Shown one piece after another: positions 47,136-59,518 of a stretch of 64,000 bases of DNA (position 1 is the first letter of the stretch; the number at the start of each line of letters is the position of its first letter). The notes beneath the pieces are model-generated. The model saw nothing but the letters and a program-made list of their open reading frames with translations. It made no database searches and was not told the origin of the DNA. Made by a program: the position numbers and the translations under genes. Source of the stretch: Cristatella mucedo (lineage: Eukaryota; Bryozoa; Phylactolaemata; Cristatellidae); contig WPIO01000144.1 in assembly GCA_009760855.2 (NCBI GenBank), positions 535,501-599,500 on the forward strand, read 5' to 3'.

Positions 47136-47945
47136 CCGATGTTGTGCCCGGCGCAATCAAGGATTTTCCTCTTATGCAGATGACAATCAGTTGAAGCTTC
47201 GCTCTTTGATCTCTCGGAGAACTCCAGCACATCGAATTCTCTCAACTCTCTTGCTGCTTGAATTGACTAAACTCGCACAAAGATGATAGGTGACTTTCAT
47301 ATATTGATGATGATAAAAGACTGACCTAATAGGTGCATGTAAACAAAGTGGGATTTGTAGATTAGAAACTCAAAGCTCGAATTTGGCTAGCAATTGCTCC
47401 CAGTCAATCCATGCATCGACTACAAGGTTCTGACACTCACTTTTAGGTCCATTCATTCTTTTTCTCCAGCAGTTATATTTTCCCCAGATTTCCCCATATT
47501 TCCCAACCCTTCCCCACCCTTCCCCACCCTTTCACCCACTGAATATACTTACTCACAATGCTAATCATCGAACCAAAAAGTTTTTGATTCTAATCCTATA
47601 GCTAAGCCTCATAATTAACTCCAATCACTTGGAGACCTGCCTTTAATTCGTTCGCTGCTCTTGACTGACGTCACCACATCCAGAGTCTTGTATGACATTT
47701 AAAAATAGGCTTAAATGCATTTATTCATCAAGAAGCTTAGTATATCTCTTTGATTTGTCCTTTGTTTGCTTATGGGTGCTTACACGGCGCGTACTGCCAC
47801 CAGCCATCATTGCATTCTGAACTGGTGAACGTCACCTCTAACCACATTATCCTCGTTGCTACAAGCATGCTCCAATGTTCAGTTTCTGCACTGTCAGAGC
47901 TTGAAACCTTCGTCACTCTAAAATCCCGAAATCCTGTGAGGTAAC
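46540..47945 (+). mobile_element. LINE-A, long but heavily decayed copy
   Basis: Contains in order VLDFSAVFYYIDYQLL (RT motif with DLSAAFDTIDH altered), SSRLGITDTAQQ at about 46900, a CT microsatellite, TTACAAGGTTCTGACACTCA-type thumb sequence (47420) and the 3' UTR (47740-47930). Frameshifts throughout. Confidence 0.75.
47077..47132. repeat. (CT)n microsatellite
   Basis: Pure CT run inside the decayed LINE-A copy. Confidence 0.95.
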
Positions 47946-49089
47946 GAAATCTAAAATCCTGAAATGCTCTTATTTATCAGAAAATCGCCCAAATCCACAT
48001 GAATTCTCTTTTACGTGTTTATGTGTAATGACGAGTTGGGTTTTCTGATCATATGATAAACTTGTCGTGATTCATGCACATTTGAATCACATCAAAAAGA
48101 TTTACTTTTCTGAGGGCTTCAAACAAATATCTCATTTTTTAAATTACGAAACCTTTATTACTTTTACTATTACGTCGGTTGTACAATTGGGACTTTTATC
48201 GGTTAATGAAAGTAACGATTTTATGCGCAGGCTTGTTTCTCAGGATTACTGGTGATGATGACGGAGGCTCTTTTGAGTTAAAATCAAGCGAGTATCTATT
48301 TTATAAGCCAACAAGTTACGTCAATTAAGTGCTTGTCATGGTAGTAAATTTCGTAAAGATTCTTGTAAGGGAATATATGCAATCTTTAGTGTGTTGGTGA
48401 GTTTGTGGGTGTTCGCATTGTGGGCTGAATACATCCAATATCTAAACGGACACTTTCACCATCTATCATACCTGACTCTTGCGTTCACAAATGTATGTCA
48501 GCCGGCTCTATTAGCTAACCTAAGCTGAATATTCTCACCCGGCTCTCTCCGTCTGCATGTACAGTGTTTTGTCCTTACGGGCACAAGCGAAGTCTATGAG
48601 CATCACGTAGTTTTTAAATAATAGTTTATCTGTAAACATACGATGTCATTTACGCTAGAATTCTATTTATAACTTAATTAGCTGAAGGCATTCAAAATCA
48701 CGTCGACAGGGCTTCAAATTGTTAGCTAATAACTTATAAGTTATGAAGTACGAAAACTAGTGCCCAAGCCATGTTAAATTGCTGCAGGAATTTGTGCAAT
48801 TATTGTGAGCTGCAAATGCAGCAAAGGGCCTTTTTCAGTAAGCCGCTGCGGTGGAGTCAAAGTATGCATTTAAACGGTGATACCAATTTTGGCGTCTCCT
48901 CGTTTCTATTTGGACCTAATCTGGCAGCATTTTCTGATAGTGATGAGCACTCGGTATAAACAAAAGTGACTATATGATTCAGAACCGAGTTTGAAAGCTG
49001 CGCTCAACTATGAGACCACCATCACTGATAAAAACGGATGGAAGGGCTGCCATAACGATGGTAATAGTTATAATTACGATACATTTGTA
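47946..49089. other. No supported gene
   Basis: Short open frames only (for example 48067-48255 plus). No splice-bounded exon seen. Confidence 0.35.
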
Positions 49090-49300
49090 TAGCAACCTCA
49101 GAGAAGGTGGCCTATATGTATGCAATTTACATATGCTGAATTTTAAGCATGAGTGAATGGTTAGTGGCAGCATGCTCAGAGACAACAAGCATAACAAGGT
49201 TGAAGAGGACACGTTTAGGGTCAGTGTGCAATGACGGTTTAGTGACAGCATGCAAAATGTCAGCACTCATAAGAAGACGCAAGGACAAATCGCAAAAAAT
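49090..49300 (-). mobile_element. LINE-A 3' UTR fragment
   Basis: GGTTAGTGGCAGCATGCTCA, AGGGTCAGTGTGCAATG and AATGTCAGCACTCATAAG, antisense. Confidence 0.75.
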
Positions 49301-49311
49301 ATAAATAAATA

Positions 49312-49450
49312 TAATTCATTTATATAGCGCCCCAAGAGAACTTAATCTCTATTCAGGCGCTTCACAAATGCCTCGAGGCTCGAGCCCACGACCTCAGTCA
49401 GACCTTGGTCGGAGCGAGCACCTTAACCGCTAGACCAAACCAGCTCGGCA
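49312..49450 (-). mobile_element. SINE-1, well preserved
   Basis: Tail TATAGCGCCCCAAGAGAACT, AGGCGCTTCACAAATGCC; head GACCTTGGTCGGAGCGAGCA and CCTTAACCGCTAGACCAAAC (inverted box A). It abuts the LINE-A 3' fragment. Confidence 0.9.
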
Positions 49451-49624
49451 ATGCCGAAGTACATGCTATAACAAATTGATGCTTGCTTATATAATTTGTA
49501 AACGTCCTTAAGTCCAAGGATGGAGTGATGCCAGTAGAAATGAGTTCTAGACTTTTGAGGCGTCCCACCTAAAGGCAAGTCTCTATTTATAAGTGATTTT
49601 TATATGAGGCGTAGTTAAACTAAT

Positions 49625-49805
49625 AAATTAGGAAAACGGGTGCTACGAGGCTTAGCCAGTTGGAGTGGTAGATCGGATAGATTGGCTGGAGCCAACAAAT
49701 GAAGGAATGTAAGAATCAGTGGCAGACCTGTGAAACGGATGCACTGCTTGACCGGGAGCAAGTCAAGAAAATCCTCCCGGTCAAGCCATACGTCTTCTGC
49801 TTCCA
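49625..49805 (-). mobile_element. LINE-A internal fragment
   Basis: The minus strand encodes LLAPANLSDLPLQLAKPR, matching the thumb segment SMAPAYLSDILPHQAKHR of the intact element. Confidence 0.8.
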
Positions 49806-50579
49806 ATGAGCTGCAGTTTCATTTTATATTTGCTTAGACATTTTAAATCTTGACGAAAAACTTTCAAATGGCTGACCATTTTCGTACTATCCTGTCGACA
49901 TCGGTGTAGCGCGAATAGCTTCTATCATGGAATAGCTTTCAATTGGAATAGATGCCAACATTTTTCCAATGTTTACTATAGACATCTGAAGGCTAGCCAG
50001 GACTAACGGTAACACGTTGCACTGATGAAATATAATTTATTGCATTAGCTAATAGTTTGACATCCACATTAAAAATGCTTTTCGCTTCAGCTTAAGAAGT
50101 TAAGCTGATTCACCAGCCGCAATTTTTTAGACGCTAAAAAGCTTTCAGGGCTACCCTTAACTCTTTCAGTAATACGATGGTAAAAGGATTGTCTACTGCA
50201 CGACTTGAAAGAAATACCTAATTCGTATAGAGCAAGCACCCTAAGTAAACCAAATCTCAATATAGGCTCTCATAAACTCTGGAAACGAAGGATTTCAATT
50301 GGCTAGCAATACAATGCTCAGGTTTAGCACACATCAGCACAGTAAGAGCGCTATGAACGTGGATCCACTGTGGGCGTGTAATCGCCGTCACGTGGTTCCG
50401 CCCCAACCCCCCCCCGCCGACGTTCCGTTCGCCCAACAGAACGCTCATTGCCGGCACGTGACGTGTTCATGCCGCGAAATTCACTTTTTGCCTGTGCGTC
50501 GGCCTGCACGCACGCTATCCACTCTCTTCTCTCTCTCAACACCACGTGCTCTGGAGCAGCATGCACGACGGCTGCTCTA
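49806..50579. other. No supported gene
   Basis: AT-rich to about 50290, then GC-rich from 50360 with open frames on both strands and a CCCCCCCC run near 50409. No domain seen. Confidence 0.35.
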
Positions 50580-50792
50580 TCACTCAATAACCCGCTTGTG
50601 GGGGCTTCGCTCCGGAAGTGACTGTCGTTCGGCGAGTAGACAAACATTAGGGATAATATATTGAGAATTTACTGCTGCCGGGGCCACCGTAACTAATAAG
50701 TCAATTATCACTGCACCGCACGAATCCTGAGACAGCTGATCCAGTTCCAGTAGTGGCCATAACGCACGAGGCGACGGCTGCGAATGCTCCAT
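50580..50792 (-). CDS. Candidate first coding exon in a GC-rich patch
   Basis: ATG in good context (GGACAATGG) directly downstream of a GC-rich stretch (GGCCGCCGG), then EHSQPSPRALWPLLELDQL. The frame runs 70 codons to a stop. A possible donor (GCA|GTAAAT, about 50670) would end a first exon. No signal peptide is evident and overlapping frames are also open, so this is only a candidate 5' end for the gene ending at 38700. Confidence 0.2.
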   Translation of the reverse strand: MEHSQPSPRALWPLLELDQLSQDSCGAVIIDLLVTVAPAAVNSQYIIPNVCLLAERQSLPERSPHKRVIE

Positions 50793-52306
50793 TGTCCGGC
50801 GGCCGGTCAGCGTGGTGACTTGGATGGAACTCGAGCGTCGTTCACTGAAAGCCAGTCTGAAAATGTTGATTCACTTCTATTCAAGGAAATTTAGGTGATT
50901 TCAAGGTCTCATTTATGTCGTTAATAGTTGGCATTACAGTGAGGGACAAGTAAAGGAAGGGGTGAGTGAGTTCGTCGCTTCAATGTGAGATTTACGTAAA
51001 ACATCTGAATTTCAGAAATGCAAACGGATGCTATGCGTTTCGACGCTTATGATTTTTCTACCGATGGAAATTTTCAATTGCTGCTTCTTGAACGCCTTTT
51101 CAGACAGTTCGTTCTGTGTACAGTCGCATCGGCAGTCGAGGGCACGACCGCGTCATGAAAAGAAAAGCCCCCCCCCGCCCCCGACATGGATTGAGTCAAC
51201 CCCGGGGGCACATTTTCTGCCCTCCTATTTCGTTCTAGTGGCACGGTGCGAGCATTTTATGAACCGCTCCCTAGACTCGATGCTTGCAGCAGTCCACTGC
51301 TAGCCTGGTGAGTGGTATCCATTAAGGCTATTCCGCCTCTTTATAAAGTGAGGCTTTTTGATCAGCGTACCTTTTCTATCAAGTACTTAGTTACTGTTAA
51401 TATTCATGGAATGACATGGGGTGTTATATTGAGAAAGTCTTTGATTATTTTAAAATTTTCCTTAGCTGGAAATAAGCAGCTGGCCAACTACAGACCTTTC
51501 GTCTTTGCAGGCCACTTCTGATATATCTCTAACAGCGTAGGGTCAAAGATTGATCTAATAATGCACTTGTCGAACGTCACTGTTTGTTTACATATAAAAA
51601 ACCGGTTGAAATATTTTGTAAGCAATAAAGCAGGCGGATCGGGGTAAAAAAAACTAAAATAACATACCCAGAACAAATTCTTGTGAGTGTTTTTCCACCA
51701 TACCTGAGCTGACTTTGGCGGTCATCTGGCAGTTGTAGATAACACCAGCAACCAATCCGCATCTATCATCTATTTCATGCTTGTCTATAGAAGACTTTTC
51801 AGAACAGCGTACCTAGAACCACAAATATGCACCACATCAACTTGTGAACAAAAGTCAGAACTATCCAAAGAGAAGTCGCTAAACCGTTGAAATTAAAACA
51901 AAAGTTTAATTACTCAATCTTGAAGCTTCTGCCAGGCGGGTAGGCTTAAACGGCTGTTTATTTGGCATTTTTCGAGCCTGAGAAATTCGAAGATGTACAA
52001 AAAGACTAGATCTTCGTAAAAGCCACCGGTGCAGATGGAAAAGGAGATGTTTTTCGAAAAGTAACTAGTTTTCCTGAAATAATCAAAGAGTAAATCTCCG
52101 AACTACAGGCAAAATGCACGTCCTCTCAAAGTGCACCGAAACTCGGAAGACAACCTTCGGTTAAAATATTTTCACCTATACAGTTGATATAGTAGGTAAT
52201 CGAAAGGTTTTACAGGCTAAACATTTTGAAAAAATTATTTCAACAATTTTGGTAAACACTACCTAAAAGGTAATACAATTATGCATAATTTGTACGGGGT
52301 ACGTAC
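50793..52306. other. No supported gene
   Basis: Short open frames such as 51028-51303 plus. A C-rich run at 51168-51182. Nothing splice-bounded. Confidence 0.35.
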
Positions 52307-52472
52307 TCAAGATTTTCAAAAATAAGCTCCAGAACTGAGTATCTGAGTTCGAGTCTTCGACCAGAGTGACTTCGCTTGCGTGATAGTAGTACTTCAGACT
52401 AATTTGACGGGTTCTGCGCTCAGAGTTAAGGCTGAGGTTTAAAACAATATTAATACAGATAACCGCATTGTA
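52307..52472 (-). CDS. Candidate ectodomain exon, phase 0 to 1
   Basis: 166 bp with a strong acceptor (GGCCTCTACTTACAG, AG at 52474-52473) and donor GTACGT (52306-52301). The frame is fully open: YNAVICINIVLNLSLNSERR, later KYYYHASEVTLVEDSN and TQFWSLFLKIL. Its phase 0 entry matches the phase 0 end of the exon 53187-53099, and its phase 1 exit matches the exons further on. Alternating hydrophobic strands and one NLS sequon suggest an extracellular beta domain, perhaps related to the exon 1582-1247. Confidence 0.45.
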
Positions 52473-52754
52473 CTGTAAGTAGAGGCCATATGCCGGTTTT
52501 ATTCTGGGTATATCTGTATAAACCAGTGATATAAGCAAGAGTGACAAATTTAGTGCACGAACGCAATAAGTACTCAAGAAATAGAATTTCAGGCATGCGT
52601 TGTACATCACGCTGGAAAAAATACATTACGGTTACGCTTAATAATTTACAAAACCTTTAAATGCAATAAGTGCACATGGCAGTAGTACAGTACGTTTAGG
52701 GATACTACTTGACAAAAGAGTTTTGTATTTGTGTACCACTTCGCTAAACTCAAT

Positions 52755-52817
52755 GGGGTGATCGATGAGAGATGAGATGAGAGATCGATGATCCATGATC
52801 AATGAGAGATGAGATGC
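52755..52817. repeat. GAGAGATGAGAT direct repeats
   Basis: GATGAGAGATGAGATG occurs at about 52762 and again near 52800, with GATCGATGA/GATCCATGA words between them. Confidence 0.7.
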
Positions 52818-53098
52818 CCGTTACTTCTGTCAAATTCCGACATAGTTTCAAAATGTTTCAAAATTTCAAATACTAGGAGGAATTATCGTTGGATTAATAG
52901 CCGTAGGTACAATGCCTAAATCCGTTTTGAGCTACCTGATGCTTATGAGACAAAGTTAAAATATATTTTGCATCGAAACCATATTATGTATTTTAATGTA
53001 TTTGAAGTCTGGTATGCCGTTTGAATTTTATTTAATGAGCTTACAAATGCCTGTGAGATCTTGCTGTAAAACTAAGTTGTTTTATAAAGTTTACATAC

Positions 53099-53187
53099 CC
53101 GCATTGCTAGAAAAATCGGTCTGCACCGAGTGTCCTGAGTAGCTAAATGTGCTTCAATAGTGGAGTCTTGGACCATATTTTGTTTCT
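53099..53187 (-). CDS. Candidate ectodomain exon, phase 1 to 0
   Basis: 89 bp with a pyrimidine-rich upstream tract (TTGCACACCCTCTAAAG, AG at 53189-53188) and donor GTATGT (53098-53093). Encodes KQNMVQDSTIEAHLATQD then TRCRPIFLAMR. It joins in frame to 52472-52307, giving an uninterrupted stretch of about 85 codons. Confidence 0.4.
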
Positions 53188-54184
53188 CTTTAGAGGGTGT
53201 GCAATAAAATGACAGTACAGAGTATTGCAAATGTACGGGATATAAGCACGGAGAAACAGTAGTGAACATTTGGTCACCGTTTTCGTCACTTTAGTCGCCA
53301 ACAGATGCAATCAAAAACGTGCAATCCTATGAGCAAGGCTGATGTTAGCCGCACGAAAGAGAAAAAACTCTGCGGTAGTATTTACTTAGGTTGAGCGGTC
53401 GAGGAAACATTTGAGGTGGAGGAGACTGAGAAAGGTGATAACGTTTTGTGGGAAAGCAAGAAGTATAGTAGTGGTTCCCTTAGAAAAAATCGTAGTTAAT
53501 CTATCAACCTCACTTGGACAGCAGCAGAATAGCCTTATCGGCAAGGACTGGGAAAAGACGGTGAACACTAGGAAAAGTTACTAAGGATCCTCATTTTTTC
53601 CTCGAAATGTAACGCAGAACAACTTCCGGGAAAAAATCTCGGGCTAATGGCTAACCAAAAAAATGTCTTGAAAATTAGAAGTTTTTTAAGCTCTTCAACT
53701 GTTAAAGTCATGATCTGCTTCCAAAAGAGAATAGCTGATCAGTTTCTTTGAACGCAGCACAGAAGTATGTGAGGACAGCTGAAAGAGTAGGGGATATCAT
53801 CGTAGTATAGCCGATGGAACAGCAACGAAAGGAAAGATTTTTTTCAGATCAGGAAGTAGAATTCCGAAAACAATACAAATAATAGTCATAATACCTAGGA
53901 TAGCACAAAAAGTGAACTTAATTTTTATCTATGAGCCTTACATGCACAGGGAAGCAATACCTCTCAACCACTAGCCATTGCAAGTCGTTTCCGATCTAAC
54001 ATTTAAATTTGTCGAAATTAAAACCTTAATTGGACTTTCCTAAAATACAGCATTATTAGATCGGAATCTTTTCCCAAGGATTTCATAAAACTATACAGAG
54101 AAGCATTTCAAACTTTTGTGGAACAAAAAAAGATCGTGAACGTACAGGCTCGTACATGGCTAATATAAGATTTTTATCGTTATC
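53188..54184. other. No supported gene
   Basis: AT-rich intron-like sequence with minus frames (53568-53386, 54268-54083) lacking splice support. Confidence 0.35.
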
Positions 54185-54600
54185 TGTACCATCACAAAGC
54201 TGCAAATCCCTTGACTTGTCCTTCATGTGCTTATACGTGCTGACACTGTGCATGCGGCCACTAACCACATTTGCATGCTGACCCTGTGCATGTGACCCCT
54301 AACCTTGTTATTCATGTTGTTTATCTAGCATGACATTACTCACCATTAAATCGCGTTTCCCTTTGCAGTAATGTATCTCCGTCTGTAACTCCACAAAGTC
54401 ATAAAGACTATGTGGGTGTTACGCAGGAGAGTTTTGTATAGCGCACTCACAGCCTAAGCGGCTTTCGGTACGCATTCGGTAGCCAACAGACTTAAATGTA
54501 AAGCACCTAGAAAAAGATTGACTTCTCTCAGGGAACTCTATCAAGTGCATTATAATGATTGCTATTATTATTATTATTATTGAATTTTACACCGGTGAGT
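54185..54600 (+). mobile_element. LINE-A 3' end, split by a LINE-B tail
   Basis: GCTGACACTGTGCATGC, ACATTTGCATGCTGACCC, CCATTAAATCGCGTTTCC up to CTTTGCAGTA. After the insertion it resumes AAATGTAAAGCACCTAGAAA with the terminal hairpin and (ATT)n at 54572-54590. Confidence 0.9.
54371..54494 (-). mobile_element. LINE-B 3' tail nested in LINE-A
   Basis: ATGTATCTCCGTCTGTAACT through TTCGGTAGCCAACAGACTT, a 5'-truncated piece of about 124 bp in antisense. Confidence 0.9.
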
Positions 54601-55394
54601 TTTATATAGCATACTTAAGACCTCCTGGTGTTATGCACCAGGTATAATCATTTCAGTCGAAACTGAAAGATTTGCTATTGGACTCGCACCCACGGCGTGC
54701 CACGTGAAGAGCCAGAGCTTAGCTTTTGGATGAAGACCCAGCGTTTCAGGGCAAAATTACAGCTTTATTCTTATGCTCGGAAAATAAACACAAACGTTGG
54801 CAATTATTCGAAAAAGTTAACAGTCAAACTGTAGCAGATCGGCTAGGTAGATTGTAAAAGTTTCAATCCTCAGAAAATAGCTGTGGGTGAAGGATATCCC
54901 AACATGCCATAGCCTTTAAATTCTCTTATTGAACACCCCTGTCACAAAGAAACCAAAAAGTTTGTGATTAGCATATTACGTCAAGCGATCCTATTTAATC
55001 GCAACTTTATTTAATGAAACTATCTCGTTGTCAAAGATATAACCTTTTCATTCATTTTCAAAAACAAAGTTGCAGGATAGTAAGACTGAAACCATAGCTA
55101 AAAATACAGAAGAAAACTGCTGCCTATAATTAAGCTTCTAAATGCGCAGTTAAAAATTCATTCATAAATTCATGTTAACAAATTAACCCTAAAGTATCTA
55201 CCAAGTAAGGAAATTGAGGCTTTCGGAGCAGTTGATCCAATAAGCCGGAAAACTGTAGCTCAAAAATACGCCATCTATGAAGACATACAAGTGAAGCTTC
55301 ATTAAAGAGCAAATAAAACTTAATTTATGAACAACAACTTGAAACTGGCACTTGTGAGCAACTTTTGCCGAGATATATTGTAACTTGTACTCAC
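54601..55394. other. No supported gene
   Basis: AT-rich. No exon or repeat recognised. Confidence 0.35.
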
Positions 55395-55477
55395 CGACCA
55401 GGCGATGGATCTATCGCATTCTGGTAACAACGATGTGATATTGACGTACAAACATGAATCCTTTGTAAGAAATCGGT
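55395..55477 (-). CDS. Candidate exon, unassigned
   Basis: 83 bp between acceptor GGTTGGTTCTTGTAG (AG at 55479-55478) and consensus donor GTGAGT (55394-55389). Two frames are open. In the phase 1 reading it encodes RFLTKDSCLYVNITSLLPEC-DRSIAWS with two Cys and one NIT sequon. Its phase 0 exit does not match the phase 1 entry of 53187-53099, so another exon would be needed between them. Confidence 0.3.
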
Positions 55478-56338
55478 CTACAAGAACCAACCAGATGCAT
55501 TTACAATTCAAAAGGTTGAAAAGCTTGCACCCCAGGAATACATTCAAACGAGAGGCCAAACAGATAAAGGAAGTTGGTGGCTAATGATGCCGTTGATTTA
55601 ATTAATTAAAAATTAAGGCTATGCTAACGTAAACATGGACATTTAAACTATTTTCCATGTTGAATTTTTGAAATGCGAATAGATTCCTACTTGGGTGACT
55701 CGTGTATAGGTGAACACTACGTCTCGAAAATTTATACAAGGAATGCAACCTCTGCCAATTGCTTCTCCCAAAAAATAACAAGCAAGTTAGAGAAGATCGG
55801 AAAACATTTTTATGAGATAATCAAACCGCTCTTGTCAGCTCCTGATATTTTTACTGGCAAGGGATTCATAGATTAAGTACTGCTGTTAGTGTAAGACTAT
55901 CTTTGCTGAAATGCTGTCTGCAGTAGATTTTCATTGCAAGAGGTGTATATGGTTACCATCTGTATCTTTAGAAACACTAATCTCTGCTGAGAATCGCTAT
56001 CGCATTGGGGCACACTCGGTCAGTTTCTTTTACCGGCGGTATATTTCAGAGCCTTTATATAAATTTCATATAATGATGTCTGTTTCAAGCAACAAATATT
56101 AATGGAATTAATTTGGTCTTTTGTAGCTTACTACTCCGAGGCTTTTTTCTTGTGATGCAAGAGAGGCAGAAAATCAATCTGTAGCTGTTCTCGCCTATAA
56201 AAAACTCCTAAGTGCTGTATCACTCTGTCTACCTCCACAATTTCAGACAAAACCACCATATCAACTGCAAGCTTTGTCCCTCCTAATAATCGTAATATTT
56301 GGTTATCCGTCACAATAAAATAATAAAAAAATCTTTAG
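55478..56338. other. No supported gene
   Basis: Open frames on plus (55673-55876, 55911-56102) and minus (56313-56131) are short and unremarkable. Confidence 0.35.
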
Positions 56339-57565
56339 GAAACTAAATTTCTTGTTTCTGGGTCTCCCAAGCCGGCGGCTGCATTAGCTACGCCGGCGGC
56401 TAGTAACCTGCTTGTTAGTTATGATCGTCAGCAGCTGTTATCGCTTTGTCATCGCAGATCAAATGCATTGCTAGATATTAATGCTGTTGCTAAGATTCAT
56501 GAACTATGCATTAACAAAAGGAAAGCACCCCGTAGCCGCCGCGGTGGCCGGAACCGCCAGCTTAGACGCTGCTCGTTTGGTATTCCTAGCATTGTCTCGA
56601 ACCGCTTAGCACGCTCCCCCGCATGCGTCACTGTAAATCTCTCAAACTTAGTGGTCGTCAGGCCTGTTGTAACCCAATCGGCCAGACTTAACGCTTGCCT
56701 TTGGAATCCTCGCTCAATGTGCAATAAACCTCTAGTAATAAACGACCTTATTTCTGAAAATGGTATCGACCTGCTCGCCCTAACTGAAACTTGGCTGAAA
56801 TTGATAAACTGCCCGACAATTAAAGACGCTACTCCATCTGGTTTCACGTTCTTTCACACCCCTAGATCAATCAAAACTGGAGGTGGAGTTGCTATGATCG
56901 TGCGCTCGAAATTCAACTTCAAGCCATTTGCGGTACCCTCGAAGCAGTCTTTTGAATCAATTGTCCTGGTCTCACCCGAAAACAAGCTACCGATAGTGGC
57001 AGTAGTCTATCGCCCACCAGGTACCAAATCCTCCTTTATCTCAGATTTCTCCGATCTCATTTCGATTCTGTGTGCAAGAAATCGATCCTTCCTCGTTATG
57101 GGTGATTTCAACGTTCACTTTGATAACTTATCTGACGCTTTCAGCACCGAATTTTGTACATTGACAGACTCATTATCTCTTGTGACTCATGTGCATGGCC
57201 CTACCCACATCAAGGGTCACACACTCGACCAAATTTTCTCATATAACTGCACTTTGTCATCACCAGTTATCACCAAATCCTGCTTATCTGACCACATGCA
57301 GATCTCATTCAATCTACAGTGTGTGCCCACATTCTCCTCTAAAATAACCTGTGAATCGCGAAACCTCAAGACCCTTGACATCGATGCTGTCCGTGCGAGC
57401 ATATCTGCTTCACCTTTGCTGCTCAGTCCTCCGTCCGATCTGTCATCACTGGTAGATTGCTACAACACGACACTAGCTGACACGCTCGACGAGTTTGCAC
57501 CTTTGACAAAGCACACTGTGCGCCCCGCCCAGACGGCCTATGGTTTACCACAGACATTAAACTAG
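56339..57565 (+). pseudogene. LINE-A apurinic-type endonuclease domain
   Basis: Open from just after a stop at 56336-56338 (no ATG at the left boundary, consistent with 5' truncation). An N-terminal Ala-rich and basic leader precedes the endonuclease: LNACLWNPRSMCNK, DLLALTETWL (catalytic Glu), GGGVAMIV, VVYRPPG, MGDFNVHFD (catalytic Asp/Asn) and LSDHMQISF (catalytic Asp-His). It nicks target DNA to prime reverse transcription. The frame fails around 57523-57526 in a C-rich run and reads into a stop at 57565. Confidence 0.9.
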
Positions 57566-58269
57566 CCAAGTCTACTAAACGAAAGCTTGAAAAGGCATAC
57601 AAAAGATCCGGACTAACTGTCCATCGACAGGCATATGAAGACTACTGTAGGTCGTACCAATCGATCCTAGCAAAGGCTAAGTCTAGCTTCTATAGAAACA
57701 TTGTTGAATCACAGATGCACAATCCAAAAATCCTGATGTCGACAATAAACCATCTCCTCAACCGTTCCCAGGTTAGCTCCTTACCTGATGATCCTTGTGA
57801 TGATCTAGCCGATCGGTTCTCTCGATTCTTTGTGCAGAAGATAGACAAAATCAGGGAATCCATCCCTGAGATCACAACCTTCCCACTAGAATGCTGTTCC
57901 TCGGTTCCTGGCTGCGCCTCAATGTCTGCATTTAAACAGGTCACTAGTGATGTAGTCCTAAAGCTCGTATCTCAATCAAAGAAGACAACAAGTCCACTGG
58001 ACCCTATTCCCACTGTCCTGCTCCTACGTTGCATTGATCTGCTGCTGCCATGCATAACCAACATCATTATTATGTCATTAGCCTCAGGTCAGGTCCTAGC
58101 ACCTTTCAAAAAAGCTGTAGTCAGGCCACTTCTCAAGAAAGCTACACTAGACCAAGAGAACTTAAGCAACTACCGCCCAGTCTCCCTTCTACCATTCCTA
58201 TCAAAGACACTGGAACGGGTCGTGGCAGACCAGCTGAACTCTCTATATCGAAACCTCACACGTTGCTAG
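57526..58269 (+). pseudogene. LINE-A linker and start of reverse transcriptase (shifted frame)
   Basis: Continues the same protein in the next frame: RPDGLWFTTDIKLAKSTKRK, then STINHLLNRSQ, SRFFVQKIDKIRESIP, TTSPLDPIPTVLLL, AVVRPLLKKATLDQENLSNY with RPVSLLPFLSKTLERVVADQ, the RT finger motifs. The frame is lost again near 58243 in CTCTCT, running into TAG at 58267. Confidence 0.9.
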
Positions 58270-59518
58270 TAAGTTCCAGTCTGGCTTTAGAGCTAATCAC
58301 TCCACAGAGTCAGCATTGCTTCGGGTATACAACGACCTACTTAGGAATGCAGACATGGGTAGAGTGTCTCTTCTTGTTTTGCTCGATCTTTCGGCAGCTT
58401 TTGATACCATCGATCACAAAGTACTTCTAGAGCGCCTCTCATCTCGCCTGGGCATCACTGGCACTGCTCTGCAGTGGTTCAGGTCCTATCTCAGTGGGAG
58501 ACTCCAGAGTGTTGACGTGAATGGACAAAGATCATCTGAAGTACCTCTAAAATATGGAGTACCTCAGGGCTCTGTGCTAGGTCCGGTCCTTTTCACCATT
58601 TATACTCTCCCTCTCGCTGATGTGATTGCCAAGCACAATCTAGGCTTTCACTTCTATGCGGATGACACTCAGTTGTACCTTTGCTTTGATCCCTCCCAGC
58701 CTTCGAGCACCTCAAATTCTCTCAACTCACTTGCTGCATGCATTGATGACATCCGATCATGGATGGCAGCAAATTTTCTAAAACTAAACGATGATAAAAC
58801 TAACTTACTAGTTATGGGCAAACCTAGTGTTATTCAGAAATTGGAAAGGCTGACTTTCAAAATTGGCTCTGCCAGCATATCTCCAGTTGCATCAGCTCGA
58901 AATCTAGGTGTCATATTCCAAAGCGACCTCTCGTTAGACGACCACATCAGCTCCACAGTCAAATCAGCCTATTTTCAGCTTCATAACATTGCTAAAATTA
59001 GGGCTTGTTTAGATAAGGATACCACGTCCAAGTTGGTCCATGCATTCGTGACATCTCGTCTCGACTTCTGCAACTCACTGCTTACTGGCCTACCAGCATG
59101 TGCGATCAGGCGATTGCAGCTGGTGCAAAACTCTGCAGCTAGGCTTGTCTGTCGTGAGCGTCGCAGTTGCCACATTACTCCACTTCTCGCCGACCTGCAC
59201 TGGTTACCAGTCAAGCAACGGATTGACTTCAAGGTTTTGTCGCTCACTTTTAGGTCCCTTCGTTCTATGGCTCCAGCCTATCTTTCAGATATACTACCCC
59301 ATCAGGCAAAGCATCGTACCACTCGCTTTTCGGAATCCAATAGTCTAGAAATACCTCGTACAAACCTTAAATCCTTTGGAGACCGTGAATTTAGCTCGTA
59401 TGCTCCCACAGCCTGGAACTCCCTCCCGACCTGCATCAGAACATCCCCTGACCTGACCACATTTAAAAGAAACTTAAAAACATACCTATTTAGGACAGCG
59501 TTTAGTGGGTCCTTGTGA
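58241..59518 (+). pseudogene. LINE-A reverse transcriptase core and thumb
   Basis: YIETSHVASKFQSGFRANHS, LLVLLDLSAAFDTIDH (first catalytic Asp), VPQGSVLGPVLFTIY, FHFYADDTQLYL (catalytic YADD), NFLKLNDDKTNLLVMG, then the thumb LHWLPVKQRIDFKVLSLT and NSLPTCIRTSPDLTTFKR to a natural stop at 59516-59518. All catalytic residues are present, so only the two frame breaks and a missing 5' end prevent function. Confidence 0.95.

Noticed and set aside
47494-47535. CCCCACCCTT-type repeats as interstitial telomere sequence
   Set aside because: The short C-rich run does not match the animal telomere repeat and lies within decayed LINE-A sequence.
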